Origin: an uncultured Chlorobiaceae bacterium | GTDB lineage: Bacteria > Bacteroidota > Chlorobiia > Chlorobiales > Chlorobiaceae | Assembly: GCA_903874585.1 (NCBI GenBank) | Contig: CAIQSY010000194.1 | Span: forward strand, 1-18,677 | Reading direction: 5' to 3' | Length of the DNA stretch: 18,677 nucleotides | In this document: positions 7,275 through 14,477 of the stretch, piece after piece | How the letters are laid out: each line of letters opens with the position of its first letter | Position numbering within the stretch: the stretch's first letter is position 1 | The notes under the pieces: model-generated | What the model was told of the DNA's origin: nothing | The model's input: the letters and a program-made list of their open reading frames with translations, nothing else | Database searches by the model: none | Program-made: the position numbers and the translations under genes

Positions 7275-8636
7275 ATGAAAATAGCAATTTTCGGCGCTGG
7301 AGTTGCCGGTCTTGCCGCAGCTATTGAGCTTGTCGATAAAGGTCACACCGTAGAGATTTATGAAAAACGCAAAGTCCTTGGCGGCAAGGTTTCCGTGTGG
7401 AAAGATAGTGACGGTGACTCCATTGAATCAGGGCTGCACATCGTTTTTGGTGGCTACGAACAACTCCAGAGCTATCTGAAACGTGTCGGTGCTGGAGATA
7501 ATTATCAGTGGAAAGAGCACTCGCTGATTTACGCGGAAGAGAACGGCAAACAATCCGTGTTCAAAAAAGCTAATCTGCCAAGTCCGTGGGGCGAAGTTGT
7601 TGGCTGTCTGCAAACCGATTTTCTGACGCTCTGGGATAAAATTTCGCTGATAAAAGGGCTTTATCCGGCACTTACAGGCAATGAAGCCTACTTCCGCAGC
7701 CAGGATAGTATGACGTATTCTGAGTGGCATCACCGGAAAGGAGCTTCGGAACACTCTCTGCAAAAGCTATGGCGTGCGATTGCGCTGGCAATGAATTTCA
7801 TTGAGCCAAACGTCATCAGTGCCCGACCGATGATTACGATTTTTAACTATTTCGGCACAAACTACACCGCAACCAAGTTCGCTTTTTTCCGCAAAAACCC
7901 AGGCGATTCGATGATTGAGCCAATGCGCCAATATATCCAGAGCAAGGGCGGGCGTATTTTTGTGGATGCAAAATTGAGCCGATTTGAGCTGAATAGCGAC
8001 AACACCATCAAGGAAGCTGTACTGAAAGATGGTCACAAAATTGTTGCTGATGCGTACATTTCAGCACTGCCTGTTCACAATATCAAGAAGATTGTGCCCG
8101 TACAGTGGCTGACACACAAGTATTTCCGTAATCTGCATGAATTTGTCGGAAGTCCGGTTGCAAACTGCCAGCTCTGGTTCGACCGCAAAATTACCGATGT
8201 TGATAATCTCATGTTTTCGCAGGGTACGCTGTTTGCAACCTTTGCTGATGTTTCGCTCACCTGTCCGGAGGACTTCCAGAACGGAACAGGATGTGCCAAT
8301 GGCGGCAGTGTGCTCAGCTTGGTACTTGCGCCAGCACATCAACTGCTCGATATGCCGAACGACGTGATTACGGCGCTTTTAGTGAAAGAGGTTCATAACC
8401 GTTTCCCAAAAGCACGCGACGCCAAACTGCTGAAATCCACCATTGTCAAAATCCCGCAGTCGGTGTACAAAGCTGTACCGGATGTTGACCAGTTCCGCCC
8501 TGACCAGATCAGCCCGATCAAAAACTTTTTCCTTGCTGGCGATTACACCGACCAGCACTATCTGGCATCAATGGAGGGAGCTGCGTTGAGCGGAAAACTG
8601 GTTGCAGAAAAGCTGCTCAGCCGTTTTGGTAACTGA
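7275..8636 (+). CDS. crtQ: Zeta-carotene desaturase (CrtQ-type FAD oxidoreductase)
   Basis: This 453-residue flavoprotein belongs to the plant/cyanobacterial-type carotene desaturase family. In green sulfur bacteria CrtQ converts zeta-carotene to (pro)lycopene, after CrtP and before CrtH, on the route to chlorobactene or isorenieratene. The N-terminus carries the dinucleotide-binding fold FGAGVAGLAAAIEL with a downstream acidic residue in YEKRK (about residues 5-34). The C-terminus has the second FAD-contact motif FLAGDYTDQHYLASMEGA (about 417-440). The central IALAMNFIEPNVISARPM and FRKNPGDSMIEPM segments match CrtP/CrtQ-type enzymes rather than bacterial CrtI. CrtQ is preferred over CrtP from overall resemblance, and that choice is less certain than the family. 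The enzyme acts at the membrane with quinone-type acceptors. It heads a run of four plus-strand genes, with a 37-base gap to the radical SAM gene. Confidence 0.88.
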   Translation: MKIAIFGAGVAGLAAAIELVDKGHTVEIYEKRKVLGGKVSVWKDSDGDSIESGLHIVFGGYEQLQSYLKRVGAGDNYQWKEHSLIYAEENGKQSVFKKANLPSPWGEVVGCLQTDFLTLWDKISLIKGLYPALTGNEAYFRSQDSMTYSEWHHRKGASEHSLQKLWRAIALAMNFIEPNVISARPMITIFNYFGTNYTATKFAFFRKNPGDSMIEPMRQYIQSKGGRIFVDAKLSRFELNSDNTIKEAVLKDGHKIVADAYISALPVHNIKKIVPVQWLTHKYFRNLHEFVGSPVANCQLWFDRKITDVDNLMFSQGTLFATFADVSLTCPEDFQNGTGCANGGSVLSLVLAPAHQLLDMPNDVITALLVKEVHNRFPKARDAKLLKSTIVKIPQSVYKAVPDVDQFRPDQISPIKNFFLAGDYTDQHYLASMEGAALSGKLVAEKLLSRFGN

Positions 8637-8673
8637 AACAGGCTTCGTTCACACAATTCAATTTGATCTTGTC

Positions 8674-9720
8674 ATGTGCAAAGAAGAACCATTGCCTCAT
8701 CGGAACATAACTCCAACTGAGCAGGTAACATTGCTTGAAAAGAGTGAATGTGGCATTCCTCCATTCAGCAGCAAGCTGGCTGAAACTGGAAGTTATCCAC
8801 TCTACCCGTCCAACATTGATATTCTGCAGATCAACACGGGATACATCTGTAACCTTCGCTGCCGCCACTGCCATGTCGATGCTGGACCAGAACGTCGGGA
8901 GCTGATGACGCGCCAGACAATGAAATTTTGCCTTGATGCACTCCGCAACAGTTCTATCAAAACTGTCGATATTACCGGTGGTGCACCAGAAATGAACCCT
9001 GAATTCCGCTGGTTTATCGAAAGCCTCAGAGCCACAAAACCAGACGCTGAAATTCTTGTACGCTCCAATCTTACATTGCTCACAGGCGAGAATAAATACC
9101 GAGATATTCCAGAGTTTCTTAAAAAGCAACAAATTACCATCATTGCCTCGCTTCCCTGTACGACAAAAGAAAAGGTTGACGCCGTGCGTGGAGCAGGTGT
9201 ATTCGAGAAATCTATCGAAGCATTGAGACGGCTCAACAATATCGGGTATGGTCAGGCAGAGAGCGCTCTTGAACTCAACCTTGTCTATAATGCTGGAGGT
9301 GCATTCTTGCCAGAACCACAGCAGCATCTTGAACAGGGATTCCGCAACTATTTGCTCGAAAAATACGGCATTGTGTTCAGCCATCTCTACACCATCACCA
9401 ACATGCCGGTCAACCGTTTTCTGAACGATCTACTTGAAAGTGGCCACTACTGCAACTATATGGAGTTGCTGGCCACCAGCTTCAACCCCGCTGCGGTGAA
9501 CAACCTGATGTGCAGAAATACTGTTTCAGTCGGCTGGGATGGAACATTACACGACTGTGATTTCAACCAGATGCTCCATTTATCTGTGACTAACGATGCT
9601 CCGCAGCACATCCGTGAATTCAACGCTGAGGCTCTCCGCAAACGCCGAATTACCATTGGTCAGCACTGCTATGGATGCACCGCCGGAGCTGGTTCAAGCT
9701 GCCAAGGCTGCCTGCTATGA
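8674..9720 (+). CDS. arsS: ArsS-like radical SAM/Cys-rich protein
   Basis: This is a radical S-adenosylmethionine enzyme of 348 residues. The [4Fe-4S]-binding CxxxCxxC is CNLRCRHC (Cys59, 63 and 66), followed by the SAM-binding TGGAPEMNP. The C-terminal half is of the DUF3641/ArsS type. It ends in a cysteine-rich tail, HCYGCTAGAGSSCQGC, in which many family members carry selenocysteine; here every position is an ordinary Cys codon (TGC/TGT). Family members act with the methyltransferase ArsM to make dimethylarsinoyl-riboside (arsenosugar), but no arsM lies in this window, so the substrate here is inferred. The ATG at 8674 was chosen; a start at 8602 would overlap crtQ and adds residues unlike the family. 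The stop overlaps the next start as ATGA, implying translational coupling with the two downstream genes of the same cluster type. Confidence 0.85.
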   Translation: MCKEEPLPHRNITPTEQVTLLEKSECGIPPFSSKLAETGSYPLYPSNIDILQINTGYICNLRCRHCHVDAGPERRELMTRQTMKFCLDALRNSSIKTVDITGGAPEMNPEFRWFIESLRATKPDAEILVRSNLTLLTGENKYRDIPEFLKKQQITIIASLPCTTKEKVDAVRGAGVFEKSIEALRRLNNIGYGQAESALELNLVYNAGGAFLPEPQQHLEQGFRNYLLEKYGIVFSHLYTITNMPVNRFLNDLLESGHYCNYMELLATSFNPAAVNNLMCRNTVSVGWDGTLHDCDFNQMLHLSVTNDAPQHIREFNAEALRKRRITIGQHCYGCTAGAGSSCQGCLL

Positions 9721-10328
9721 ACACAAGCGGGCGGTTGCTCGTCATTTTGACCAAAAATCCAGAAGCTGGAATGGTCAAAACCCGATTGGCTCAAACCATC
9801 GGCAATGAACAAGCGCTTGAAATCTACGAAACCCTGCGACGCCATACAGCACGGATTGCCAACAAGGTTCATGCAGAACGAGTCGTTTTTTACTCCAGCT
9901 TTATTCCCGCTTCCGATATTTTTCTCACCAGCAATTTCAGTACCAAATTGCAAGAGGGAAATGACTTGGGCGAACGGATGTTGCACGCCATCAAAAACGG
10001 ATTTGAAAACGGATTACATCATGTTGTACTGATTGGAACGGACTGTTACGAACTGAATTCGGCAATCATTGAAAATGCGTTTGCAGCACTTGAACGCTCA
10101 GATGCCGTGATCGGCCCAGCCATCGATGGTGGGTTTTACCTCATCGGCATGAACCGCACAATACCAGAACTTTTCCTGAAACGGCAATGGAGCACCTCTG
10201 ACGTACTCCGCGAAAGCATTGCAATCCTCAAGCAGCTTGAAATAACGCATGAACTGCTGCCAGAACTGTCGGACATTGACACCTTTGACGACCTCAAAAA
10301 AAGTGCATTATGGAGAGGCAAACCATAA
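9717..10328 (+). CDS. DUF2064 / CofC-like nucleotidyltransferase, rSAM-associated
   Basis: This 203-residue protein has a Rossmann-like GT-A/nucleotidyltransferase fold. The start region LLVILTKNPEAGMVKTRLAQ is the MobA/CofC-type nucleotide-binding loop. A DxD-like metal site sits in LIGTDCYEL, and GPAIDGGFYLIGM is a family hallmark. It fits the 'transferase 1, rSAM/selenodomain-associated' group (TIGR04282), whose members accompany ArsS-type radical SAM genes. The acceptor and donor are unknown; sugar activation or transfer is the reasonable guess. The ATG at 9717 was chosen because it overlaps the upstream stop as ATGA and places the nucleotide-binding loop at the N-terminus. The gene overlaps the following glycosyltransferase by 19 bases. 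Confidence 0.85.
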   Translation: MNTSGRLLVILTKNPEAGMVKTRLAQTIGNEQALEIYETLRRHTARIANKVHAERVVFYSSFIPASDIFLTSNFSTKLQEGNDLGERMLHAIKNGFENGLHHVVLIGTDCYELNSAIIENAFAALERSDAVIGPAIDGGFYLIGMNRTIPELFLKRQWSTSDVLRESIAILKQLEITHELLPELSDIDTFDDLKKSALWRGKP

Positions 10329-11002
10329 GCATCATTATCCCGACCTGCAACGAAGAGATCATCATAGCAGAAGCAATACAACGACTGCTTGATCTGATGG
10401 ACAATAAGCAGGGAGTAGAGATTATTGTCAGTGACTCAAGTACGGACAATACACCCGACATTCTCTCACGCTTTCCTGTAATCCTCTGTGACAGCACAAA
10501 AGGACGCGCCATACAAATGAACAGCGGTGCTCGTTATGCCAAAGGTGATATTCTTTACTTTCTGCATGCCGATACCCTGCCGCCAGTTTCATTTATTGAC
10601 GATATTCGTGAGGCTATGGCCGCAGGCAAGCAAGCGGGATGTTTCAGAATGCGCTTTGATGACGACCATCCGTTGATGAGCTTTTTCGGATGGTGTACAC
10701 AGTTTCCACTGATGATCTGCCGCGGAGGCGATCAATCACTCTTCATAACAAAAGAGCTGTTTCAGGAGATTGGAGGATTCGACGAAAAGCTGCTGCTTAT
10801 GGAAGATTACGATATTATCGCCAGAGTTGAACAACGCGCGCCATTCCACATTTTGGACAACGAAGTCACCACGTCAGCCCGAAAGTATCACGACAACGGA
10901 ATCATCCGCCTCCAGGCAATCTTCGGCACCATTCATCTCATGTATAATCTTGGAGTTACGCAGGAAGAGATGATCCGATATTACAAGGAAAATATTGCCT
11001 GA
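10310..11002 (+). CDS. Family 2 glycosyltransferase, rSAM-associated
   Basis: This 230-residue GT-A glycosyltransferase opens with TISIIIPTCNEE, the nucleotide-sugar-binding start of GT2 enzymes. It has SDSSTDNT, a metal-binding HADT in place of a strict DxD (FLHADTLPP), and a catalytic-base region in LLMEDYDI. No transmembrane helices are evident, so it is probably soluble or peripheral. It matches the 'transferase 2, rSAM/selenodomain-associated' group (TIGR04283), which regularly travels with the preceding two families. The 19-base overlap with the upstream gene supports coupled translation and a shared pathway that glycosylates or ribosylates the radical SAM product (inference). No convincing terminator follows: the 115 bases to the next gene hold only short AT-rich dyads such as TAAGAA/TTCTTA. 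Confidence 0.88.
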   Translation: MERQTISIIIPTCNEEIIIAEAIQRLLDLMDNKQGVEIIVSDSSTDNTPDILSRFPVILCDSTKGRAIQMNSGARYAKGDILYFLHADTLPPVSFIDDIREAMAAGKQAGCFRMRFDDDHPLMSFFGWCTQFPLMICRGGDQSLFITKELFQEIGGFDEKLLLMEDYDIIARVEQRAPFHILDNEVTTSARKYHDNGIIRLQAIFGTIHLMYNLGVTQEEMIRYYKENIA

Positions 11003-11117
11003 AAAGAGCGAAAAGAGACCAGCTTCTAAAATAGAATGAAGAGGTGAACGACTTAAGAAATAAGTTCTTATATTCAAAAAAATTTATTCGATTCTCCATC
11101 ATTAACCTATCATACTT

Positions 11118-11993
11118 ATGGCAGCAGAAGAGCTAAACAAGGCAGCAGGAGCAGGCACACCTGCCTCACCACAAAATACGGCAAACGGAGTTGGCAATGG
11201 CGATATGGCGCATCTGATTGGGGATGTGGGTGCTCTGATTGACTCGACTATTGTATCGGTACAGGGAGCAATCAGCTCGGTAAGTTCAGCAACTGAACAG
11301 ATTATTGAGGGTGTTACCTTGACCATCAAATCAGAGCCTGTTCAGGGTGTCATTAACTCTGTAAGTTCTGTAACAGGGCAACTTATTAACAACATAACCT
11401 CCACGATCAATCCTGAATCGATTCAGGGTATGATTAATTCTGTAAGTTCCGCTACCGGACAACTGATTGACGGTGTTAACTCAACCATCAATTCACAGCC
11501 AGTTCAGGAGATTCTCAACAATGTAAGTTCTGTTTCAGGACAGCTTATCGAAGGCGTTACCACCACCATTAATTCAGGGCAGAACTCTTTTCAGGAACTT
11601 GGCAAATTATGGACAAGCTTGCTCGAAAACCTGAATGCTGCCGGCAGCGTCAATCAAGTGCAAAACCTGTTCAATAATGTCAGCGCAGGACTTGGGCAGC
11701 TTATGAACAGCTCCTTCATGCCTGGGATGCCGGGAATGCCAAACATGATGGGAAATAGAGTCAAGAGAGATGTCACAGAGATCCGCTTCACACCAAAAGA
11801 GATTGCTGCTGCTCCCGTGCAGGAAATCGTAGCAAAAGAGGTGGTAACGGCTCCAGCGCAACCAGCAGCGCAGAAAGTGGTTGTCAATGCTCCAGCACAG
11901 CAGACCACTGCACCAAAACCAGCACCTGCAGCTCCAAACCAGCAGGCACCAAAATACGTGGTTGTTCCACCTTCTGCACAAAAGAAATTCTAA
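11118..11993 (+). CDS. csmH: CsmH-like chlorosome envelope protein with internal repeats
   Basis: This 291-residue protein is rich in Ser, Val, Ala and Gln and has no signal peptide. Residues 1-47 carry a GDVGALIDSTI segment like the small CsmB/CsmF chlorosome proteins. Residues 48-155 are four tandem 27-residue repeats of the pattern VQGxINSVSSxTGQLIxGVxSTI. Residues 156-205 hold a degenerate extra unit, followed by a Met/Pro/Gly patch (MPGMPGMPNMMG). The tail (about 212-291) is basic, Ala/Pro/Gln-rich and low complexity. A CsmB/F-like N-terminus joined to a CsmC/D-like C-terminus is the known layout of CsmH, which sits in the lipid monolayer around the chlorosome. The assignment rests on this resemblance and on related-looking repeats in the 65-residue protein at 14548-14745, and is moderately sure. 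It is probably monocistronic. No good Shine-Dalgarno precedes the ATG. Confidence 0.65.
   Translation: MAAEELNKAAGAGTPASPQNTANGVGNGDMAHLIGDVGALIDSTIVSVQGAISSVSSATEQIIEGVTLTIKSEPVQGVINSVSSVTGQLINNITSTINPESIQGMINSVSSATGQLIDGVNSTINSQPVQEILNNVSSVSGQLIEGVTTTINSGQNSFQELGKLWTSLLENLNAAGSVNQVQNLFNNVSAGLGQLMNSSFMPGMPGMPNMMGNRVKRDVTEIRFTPKEIAAAPVQEIVAKEVVTAPAQPAAQKVVVNAPAQQTTAPKPAPAAPNQQAPKYVVVPPSAQKKF
11259..11582 (+). repeat. Four tandem 81-bp (27-residue) coding repeats in the csmH-like gene
   Basis: The units begin at 11259, 11340, 11421 and 11502. Each encodes 27 residues with the core INSVSSxTGQLI and a closing ST(I)N. All four have identical length and differ by substitutions only, so they arose by duplication and then diverged. 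The spacing and the small apolar residues suggest amphipathic helices lying on a lipid surface. Confidence 0.85.
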
Positions 11994-12021
11994 AGCAACC
12001 TCCTGTTCCAAAATATCATAG

Positions 12022-12058
12022 TGAGCGAAGCAGGAAATTACCAATAATGCTTCGCTCA
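12022..12058. other. Perfect 11-bp hairpin between convergent genes
   Basis: TGAGCGAAGCA (12022-12032) and TGCTTCGCTCA (12048-12058) are exact reverse complements around a 15-base loop. The hairpin lies between the csmH-like stop (11993) and the dut stop (12097), which are convergent. Neither side carries a run of T, so it is not a standard intrinsic terminator. It could be a bidirectional transcription barrier, a 3'-end stabiliser, or a copy of a dispersed palindromic repeat. Confidence 0.6.
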
Positions 12059-12096
12059 GTGTGACACACACACCTGCCTGTATCACTCCCCTGCTG

Positions 12097-12543
12097 TTAT
12101 TGTACACCGGTTCCGGTATGACCAAATCCACCTTCGCCACGAACTGTTGACCCAAGCTCTTCAACCTCATCAAACTGCACCTGCTCAACCCGTGCTACCA
12201 CCATCTGGGCAATCCGATCACCATGCGAAACCATGAATGGATCTTTACCATAATTGATCAGAATCACTTTGACCTCTCCACGATAATCGGCATCAATGGT
12301 TGCCGGAGAGTTCGGCAGCGAAATCATCGAACGCAAAGCAAGTCCGCTTCTTGGACGAAGCTGCGCCTCATAGCCTTCGGGTAACTCAATGGCAAAACCT
12401 GAGGGAATCAGCATTGTTGAAAAGGGTTGCAGTGTCACTGGTGCATCAAGGCATGCAGAGATATCCATTCCGGCTGCATGGGCTGTTGCATAAACGGGCA
12501 CTATCGCTTGCTTGTTAAGGCGAACTATCTTTACTTTGAGCAT
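12097..12543 (-). CDS. dut: Deoxyuridine 5'-triphosphate nucleotidohydrolase (dUTPase)
   Basis: This enzyme hydrolyses dUTP to dUMP and pyrophosphate, keeping uracil out of DNA and feeding dTMP synthesis. At 148 residues it has the standard length for the trimeric family. All five motifs are present in order: AGMDISA (motif I), PRSGLALR (II), TIDADYRGEV (III, with the catalytic aspartate), GDRIAQMVV (IV) and the C-terminal P-loop-like RGEGGFGHTG (V). Motif III reads SPATID rather than the usual SPGTID, a mild substitution. The ATG at 12543 starts right at the first beta strand (MLKVKIVRL) and has no clear Shine-Dalgarno. The gene diverges from bshB1 across a 94-base spacer containing GGTTAA direct repeats. 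Confidence 0.97.
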   Translation of the reverse strand: MLKVKIVRLNKQAIVPVYATAHAAGMDISACLDAPVTLQPFSTMLIPSGFAIELPEGYEAQLRPRSGLALRSMISLPNSPATIDADYRGEVKVILINYGKDPFMVSHGDRIAQMVVARVEQVQFDEVEELGSTVRGEGGFGHTGTGVQ

Positions 12544-12556
12544 CGGTTGAAATGAA

Positions 12557-12592
12557 CTGGTTAAGAGCTGGTTAAGAGGGGCGGGTTAAAAG
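12557..12592. promoter_or_regulatory. GGTTAA direct repeats in the dut/bshB1 divergent promoter region
   Basis: CTGGTTAAGAG occurs twice exactly in tandem (12557-12567 and 12568-12578). A 9/11 copy, CGGGTTAAAAG, follows at 12582-12592. The 11-base period is one turn of the DNA helix, so a protein binding the repeats would sit on one face. They lie between two divergent genes. An operator role is inferred; no known regulator motif was recognised. Confidence 0.45.
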
Positions 12593-12637
12593 GAATAATG
12601 AGAAAAACGACAATATAAAAGATAAAGAAAAGGACAA

Positions 12638-13378
12638 GTGGCACAATCACCAGAAAATATTTATGCGCTTGCATTTGGCGCTCATCCCGATGATGTTGAA
12701 CTCTCATGCGGAGCTACGCTGCTGAAGATTATTGGCGAAGGTAAAAGCGTTGCGGTGTGCGACCTCACGCGAGGTGAAATGGGGACGCTCGGTACCCCTG
12801 AAACTCGGAAGGCTGAAGCTGAAACCGCCGCACAACTCATGGGCTACCGCAGCCGCACGACACTCGATCTCGGCGACTCCAAACTCTGCCATACCGAAAA
12901 GAACATTGCGGAAATCATCAAAGTCATCAGGCAATACAAGCCAACCGTCGTCTTTGCGAACCCACCCGACGAACGCCATCCCGACCACATCAAAGCGTCA
13001 AGGCTTGTAACCGATGCGTGCTACTACGCTGGATTGCAGCAACTCGCCACGAGCATTAATGGAGAAGCACAGGAGCCCCATCGGCCAAAACATCTGCTTT
13101 ACTATATTCAGTTCAAATATCTTGAACCTGATATTATTGTTGATATTTCGGACACATTTGATGCATCACGAAAAGGCGTCATGGCTTTTGCAACACAGTT
13201 TTATAAAGAGGGATCAACCGAAAAGCCAAACACCATGATCAATCGCCCTGAATTTCTCACCAGCCTCGAAGCACGTGCACGATCTCTCGGTGAACAAATC
13301 GGCACCATGTATGGCGAAGGCTTCAAACTCACCACCAAGCTTGCTATCAAATCAATCACGGGCACTTTTTGCGAGTAA
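12638..13378 (+). CDS. bshB1: BshB1-type deacetylase of bacillithiol synthesis
   Basis: This 246-residue LmbE/PIG-L family zinc hydrolase probably removes the acetyl group from N-acetyl-glucosaminyl-malate to give glucosaminyl-malate, the second step of bacillithiol synthesis. Green sulfur bacteria use N-methyl-bacillithiol as their low-molecular-weight thiol. Zinc and catalytic motifs are visible: AFGAHPDDVELSCG near the N-terminus, LTRGEMGTLGT, and PDERHPDHIKAS with the distal histidines. The BshB1 subgroup is supported by the GEMGTLGTPETRKAE segment. The start is GTG at 12638, 5 bases after AAAGGA; no better ATG is nearby. Its 3' end overlaps the convergent mobBA gene by 23 bases. Related family members deacetylate other amino sugars, so the exact substrate is an inference. 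Confidence 0.87.
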   Translation: MAQSPENIYALAFGAHPDDVELSCGATLLKIIGEGKSVAVCDLTRGEMGTLGTPETRKAEAETAAQLMGYRSRTTLDLGDSKLCHTEKNIAEIIKVIRQYKPTVVFANPPDERHPDHIKASRLVTDACYYAGLQQLATSINGEAQEPHRPKHLLYYIQFKYLEPDIIVDISDTFDASRKGVMAFATQFYKEGSTEKPNTMINRPEFLTSLEARARSLGEQIGTMYGEGFKLTTKLAIKSITGTFCE

Positions 13379-14459
13379 ATGCGCGATAACCATCAGCGTC
13401 GTTGATGCTTTGCAACACGCCAGTTTCGGAGAGAGAAAGTTCCTGAATACGTGATTCTTGAAGAAAAGCTGCAAGTGAATTATTACCCTCCAGATGCTGG
13501 AGCATCAGTTGGCGACGTGATTTTGGTTCGTAACAGGCACAGAGCGGTTCGAATCGCTGTGAAGCGGCATCGCGAAAAGCAGTGGCGAATCGAAAGGGAT
13601 TGCGGTGCCGACAGAGTTGTGAGAGATGTGCTTGATCGAGAAATGGGAGATCGCAAGCAACAACAATCCACGCTGCATCGGGTCGATGTTGCTGGGCGGA
13701 GAGCAACCCACCAAAAGGCCCAATACCGAGATAGGCGTCGGTCACAAGCGGGATACCGAAATGGCGATAACGCTCTGCCTGATCTTTACGGCAAGAGACA
13801 AACACCTCCTGGCACTGCGACTGCAAGAGTTTTGCGGTATGGAGAAGCTGATTATCGGCATGATAGTTGAGCAACGCCTTATCGCTGCCCATACGAGAAC
13901 TCAATCCTCCAGCCAAAACCATACCACACAAAGGCACTTCTTGTTCTGCACGTTGAAACAGCAAGGTTTCGATAAAGTGAGCCACCTCGATAACGCTGTT
14001 CCGCGACAAAACAGGAAGATGATAATCCGCATAAAAAGCTAGATCATCAGGCACAACAAGAGCTTTCACATTGGTAAGGCGACCATCACGAAGCAAGTCA
14101 AGTATTCGGCGCTCACCGTCCACGAGCAGCAACTTCGGTAACGGCAACTCTTTCAACCCTTCAACCAAAAGTAGATCGTGATCGGCAAACGCAGAACGCG
14201 CCGTTGCGGGTGATGGGGTATTGTCGTTGGTAATAATCGCTTTTTTTTCAGGATCGGAAATCATCACCGTCGCCGCGCCTGCCTGACGGACAACCCATGA
14301 ATCTTTTCCCTCCCGATCACTCTCAAAGCGGTGGCAGCCGTGCTTGTAGTAACCGACGGTATATTTTTCGGAGAGGTGACGTACCACTCCTGCAATCAAC
14401 GTTGTTTTGCCTGAACCGGAATAGCCGCAAAGAGCTATTTCAAAAGGATGGAAAAGCAT
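13356..14459 (-). CDS. Fused MobB-MobA molybdenum cofactor guanylylation protein
   Basis: This 367-residue bifunctional protein joins two molybdenum-cofactor proteins usually encoded apart. Residues 1 to about 175 are MobB-like, a GTP-binding adaptor with Walker A GYSGSGKTT (12-20) and the YKHGCHRFESDREGKDSW region. Residues about 178-367 are MobA, molybdenum cofactor guanylyltransferase, with the signature GMVLAGGLSSRMGSDKALL (about 179-197) and VVACDLPFLD. MobA transfers GMP to molybdopterin to make the guanine dinucleotide form used by DMSO-reductase-family enzymes. That implies a bis-MGD enzyme in the cell, for example a polysulfide or thiosulfate reductase-like complex in a green sulfur bacterium (inference). 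The ATG at 14459 starts directly at the P-loop domain. The last 23 bases overlap the bshB1 tail, in opposite orientation. No break is seen at the fusion joint. Confidence 0.93.
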   Translation of the reverse strand: MLFHPFEIALCGYSGSGKTTLIAGVVRHLSEKYTVGYYKHGCHRFESDREGKDSWVVRQAGAATVMISDPEKKAIITNDNTPSPATARSAFADHDLLLVEGLKELPLPKLLLVDGERRILDLLRDGRLTNVKALVVPDDLAFYADYHLPVLSRNSVIEVAHFIETLLFQRAEQEVPLCGMVLAGGLSSRMGSDKALLNYHADNQLLHTAKLLQSQCQEVFVSCRKDQAERYRHFGIPLVTDAYLGIGPFGGLLSAQQHRPDAAWIVVACDLPFLDQAHLSQLCRHRNPFRFATAFRDAASQRFEPLCACYEPKSRRQLMLQHLEGNNSLAAFLQESRIQELSLSETGVLQSINDADGYRAFTRKKCP

Positions 14460-14477
14460 GGTGGTGTGATATGGACT

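Noticed and set aside
8617..9384. 255-codon open frame on the minus strand
   Set aside because: It is antisense to the ArsS-like gene, has no recognisable domain, and its composition is that of a mirrored coding frame. The plus-strand frame has clear radical SAM motifs.
11040..11080. AT-rich dyad after the glycosyltransferase gene, considered as a terminator
   Set aside because: The stem is only 5-6 bp of A-T pairs and no uninterrupted T-run follows it, so it is too weak to call.
11607..12188. 193-codon minus-strand frame rich in Cys and Trp
   Set aside because: It is antisense to the low-complexity tail of the csmH-like gene and the end of dut. The odd composition follows from the repetitive plus-strand codons.
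13451..14042. Plus-strand frames of about 139 codons
   Set aside because: They are shadows of the MobB-MobA fusion on the minus strand. No motif, promoter or ribosome-binding site supports them.
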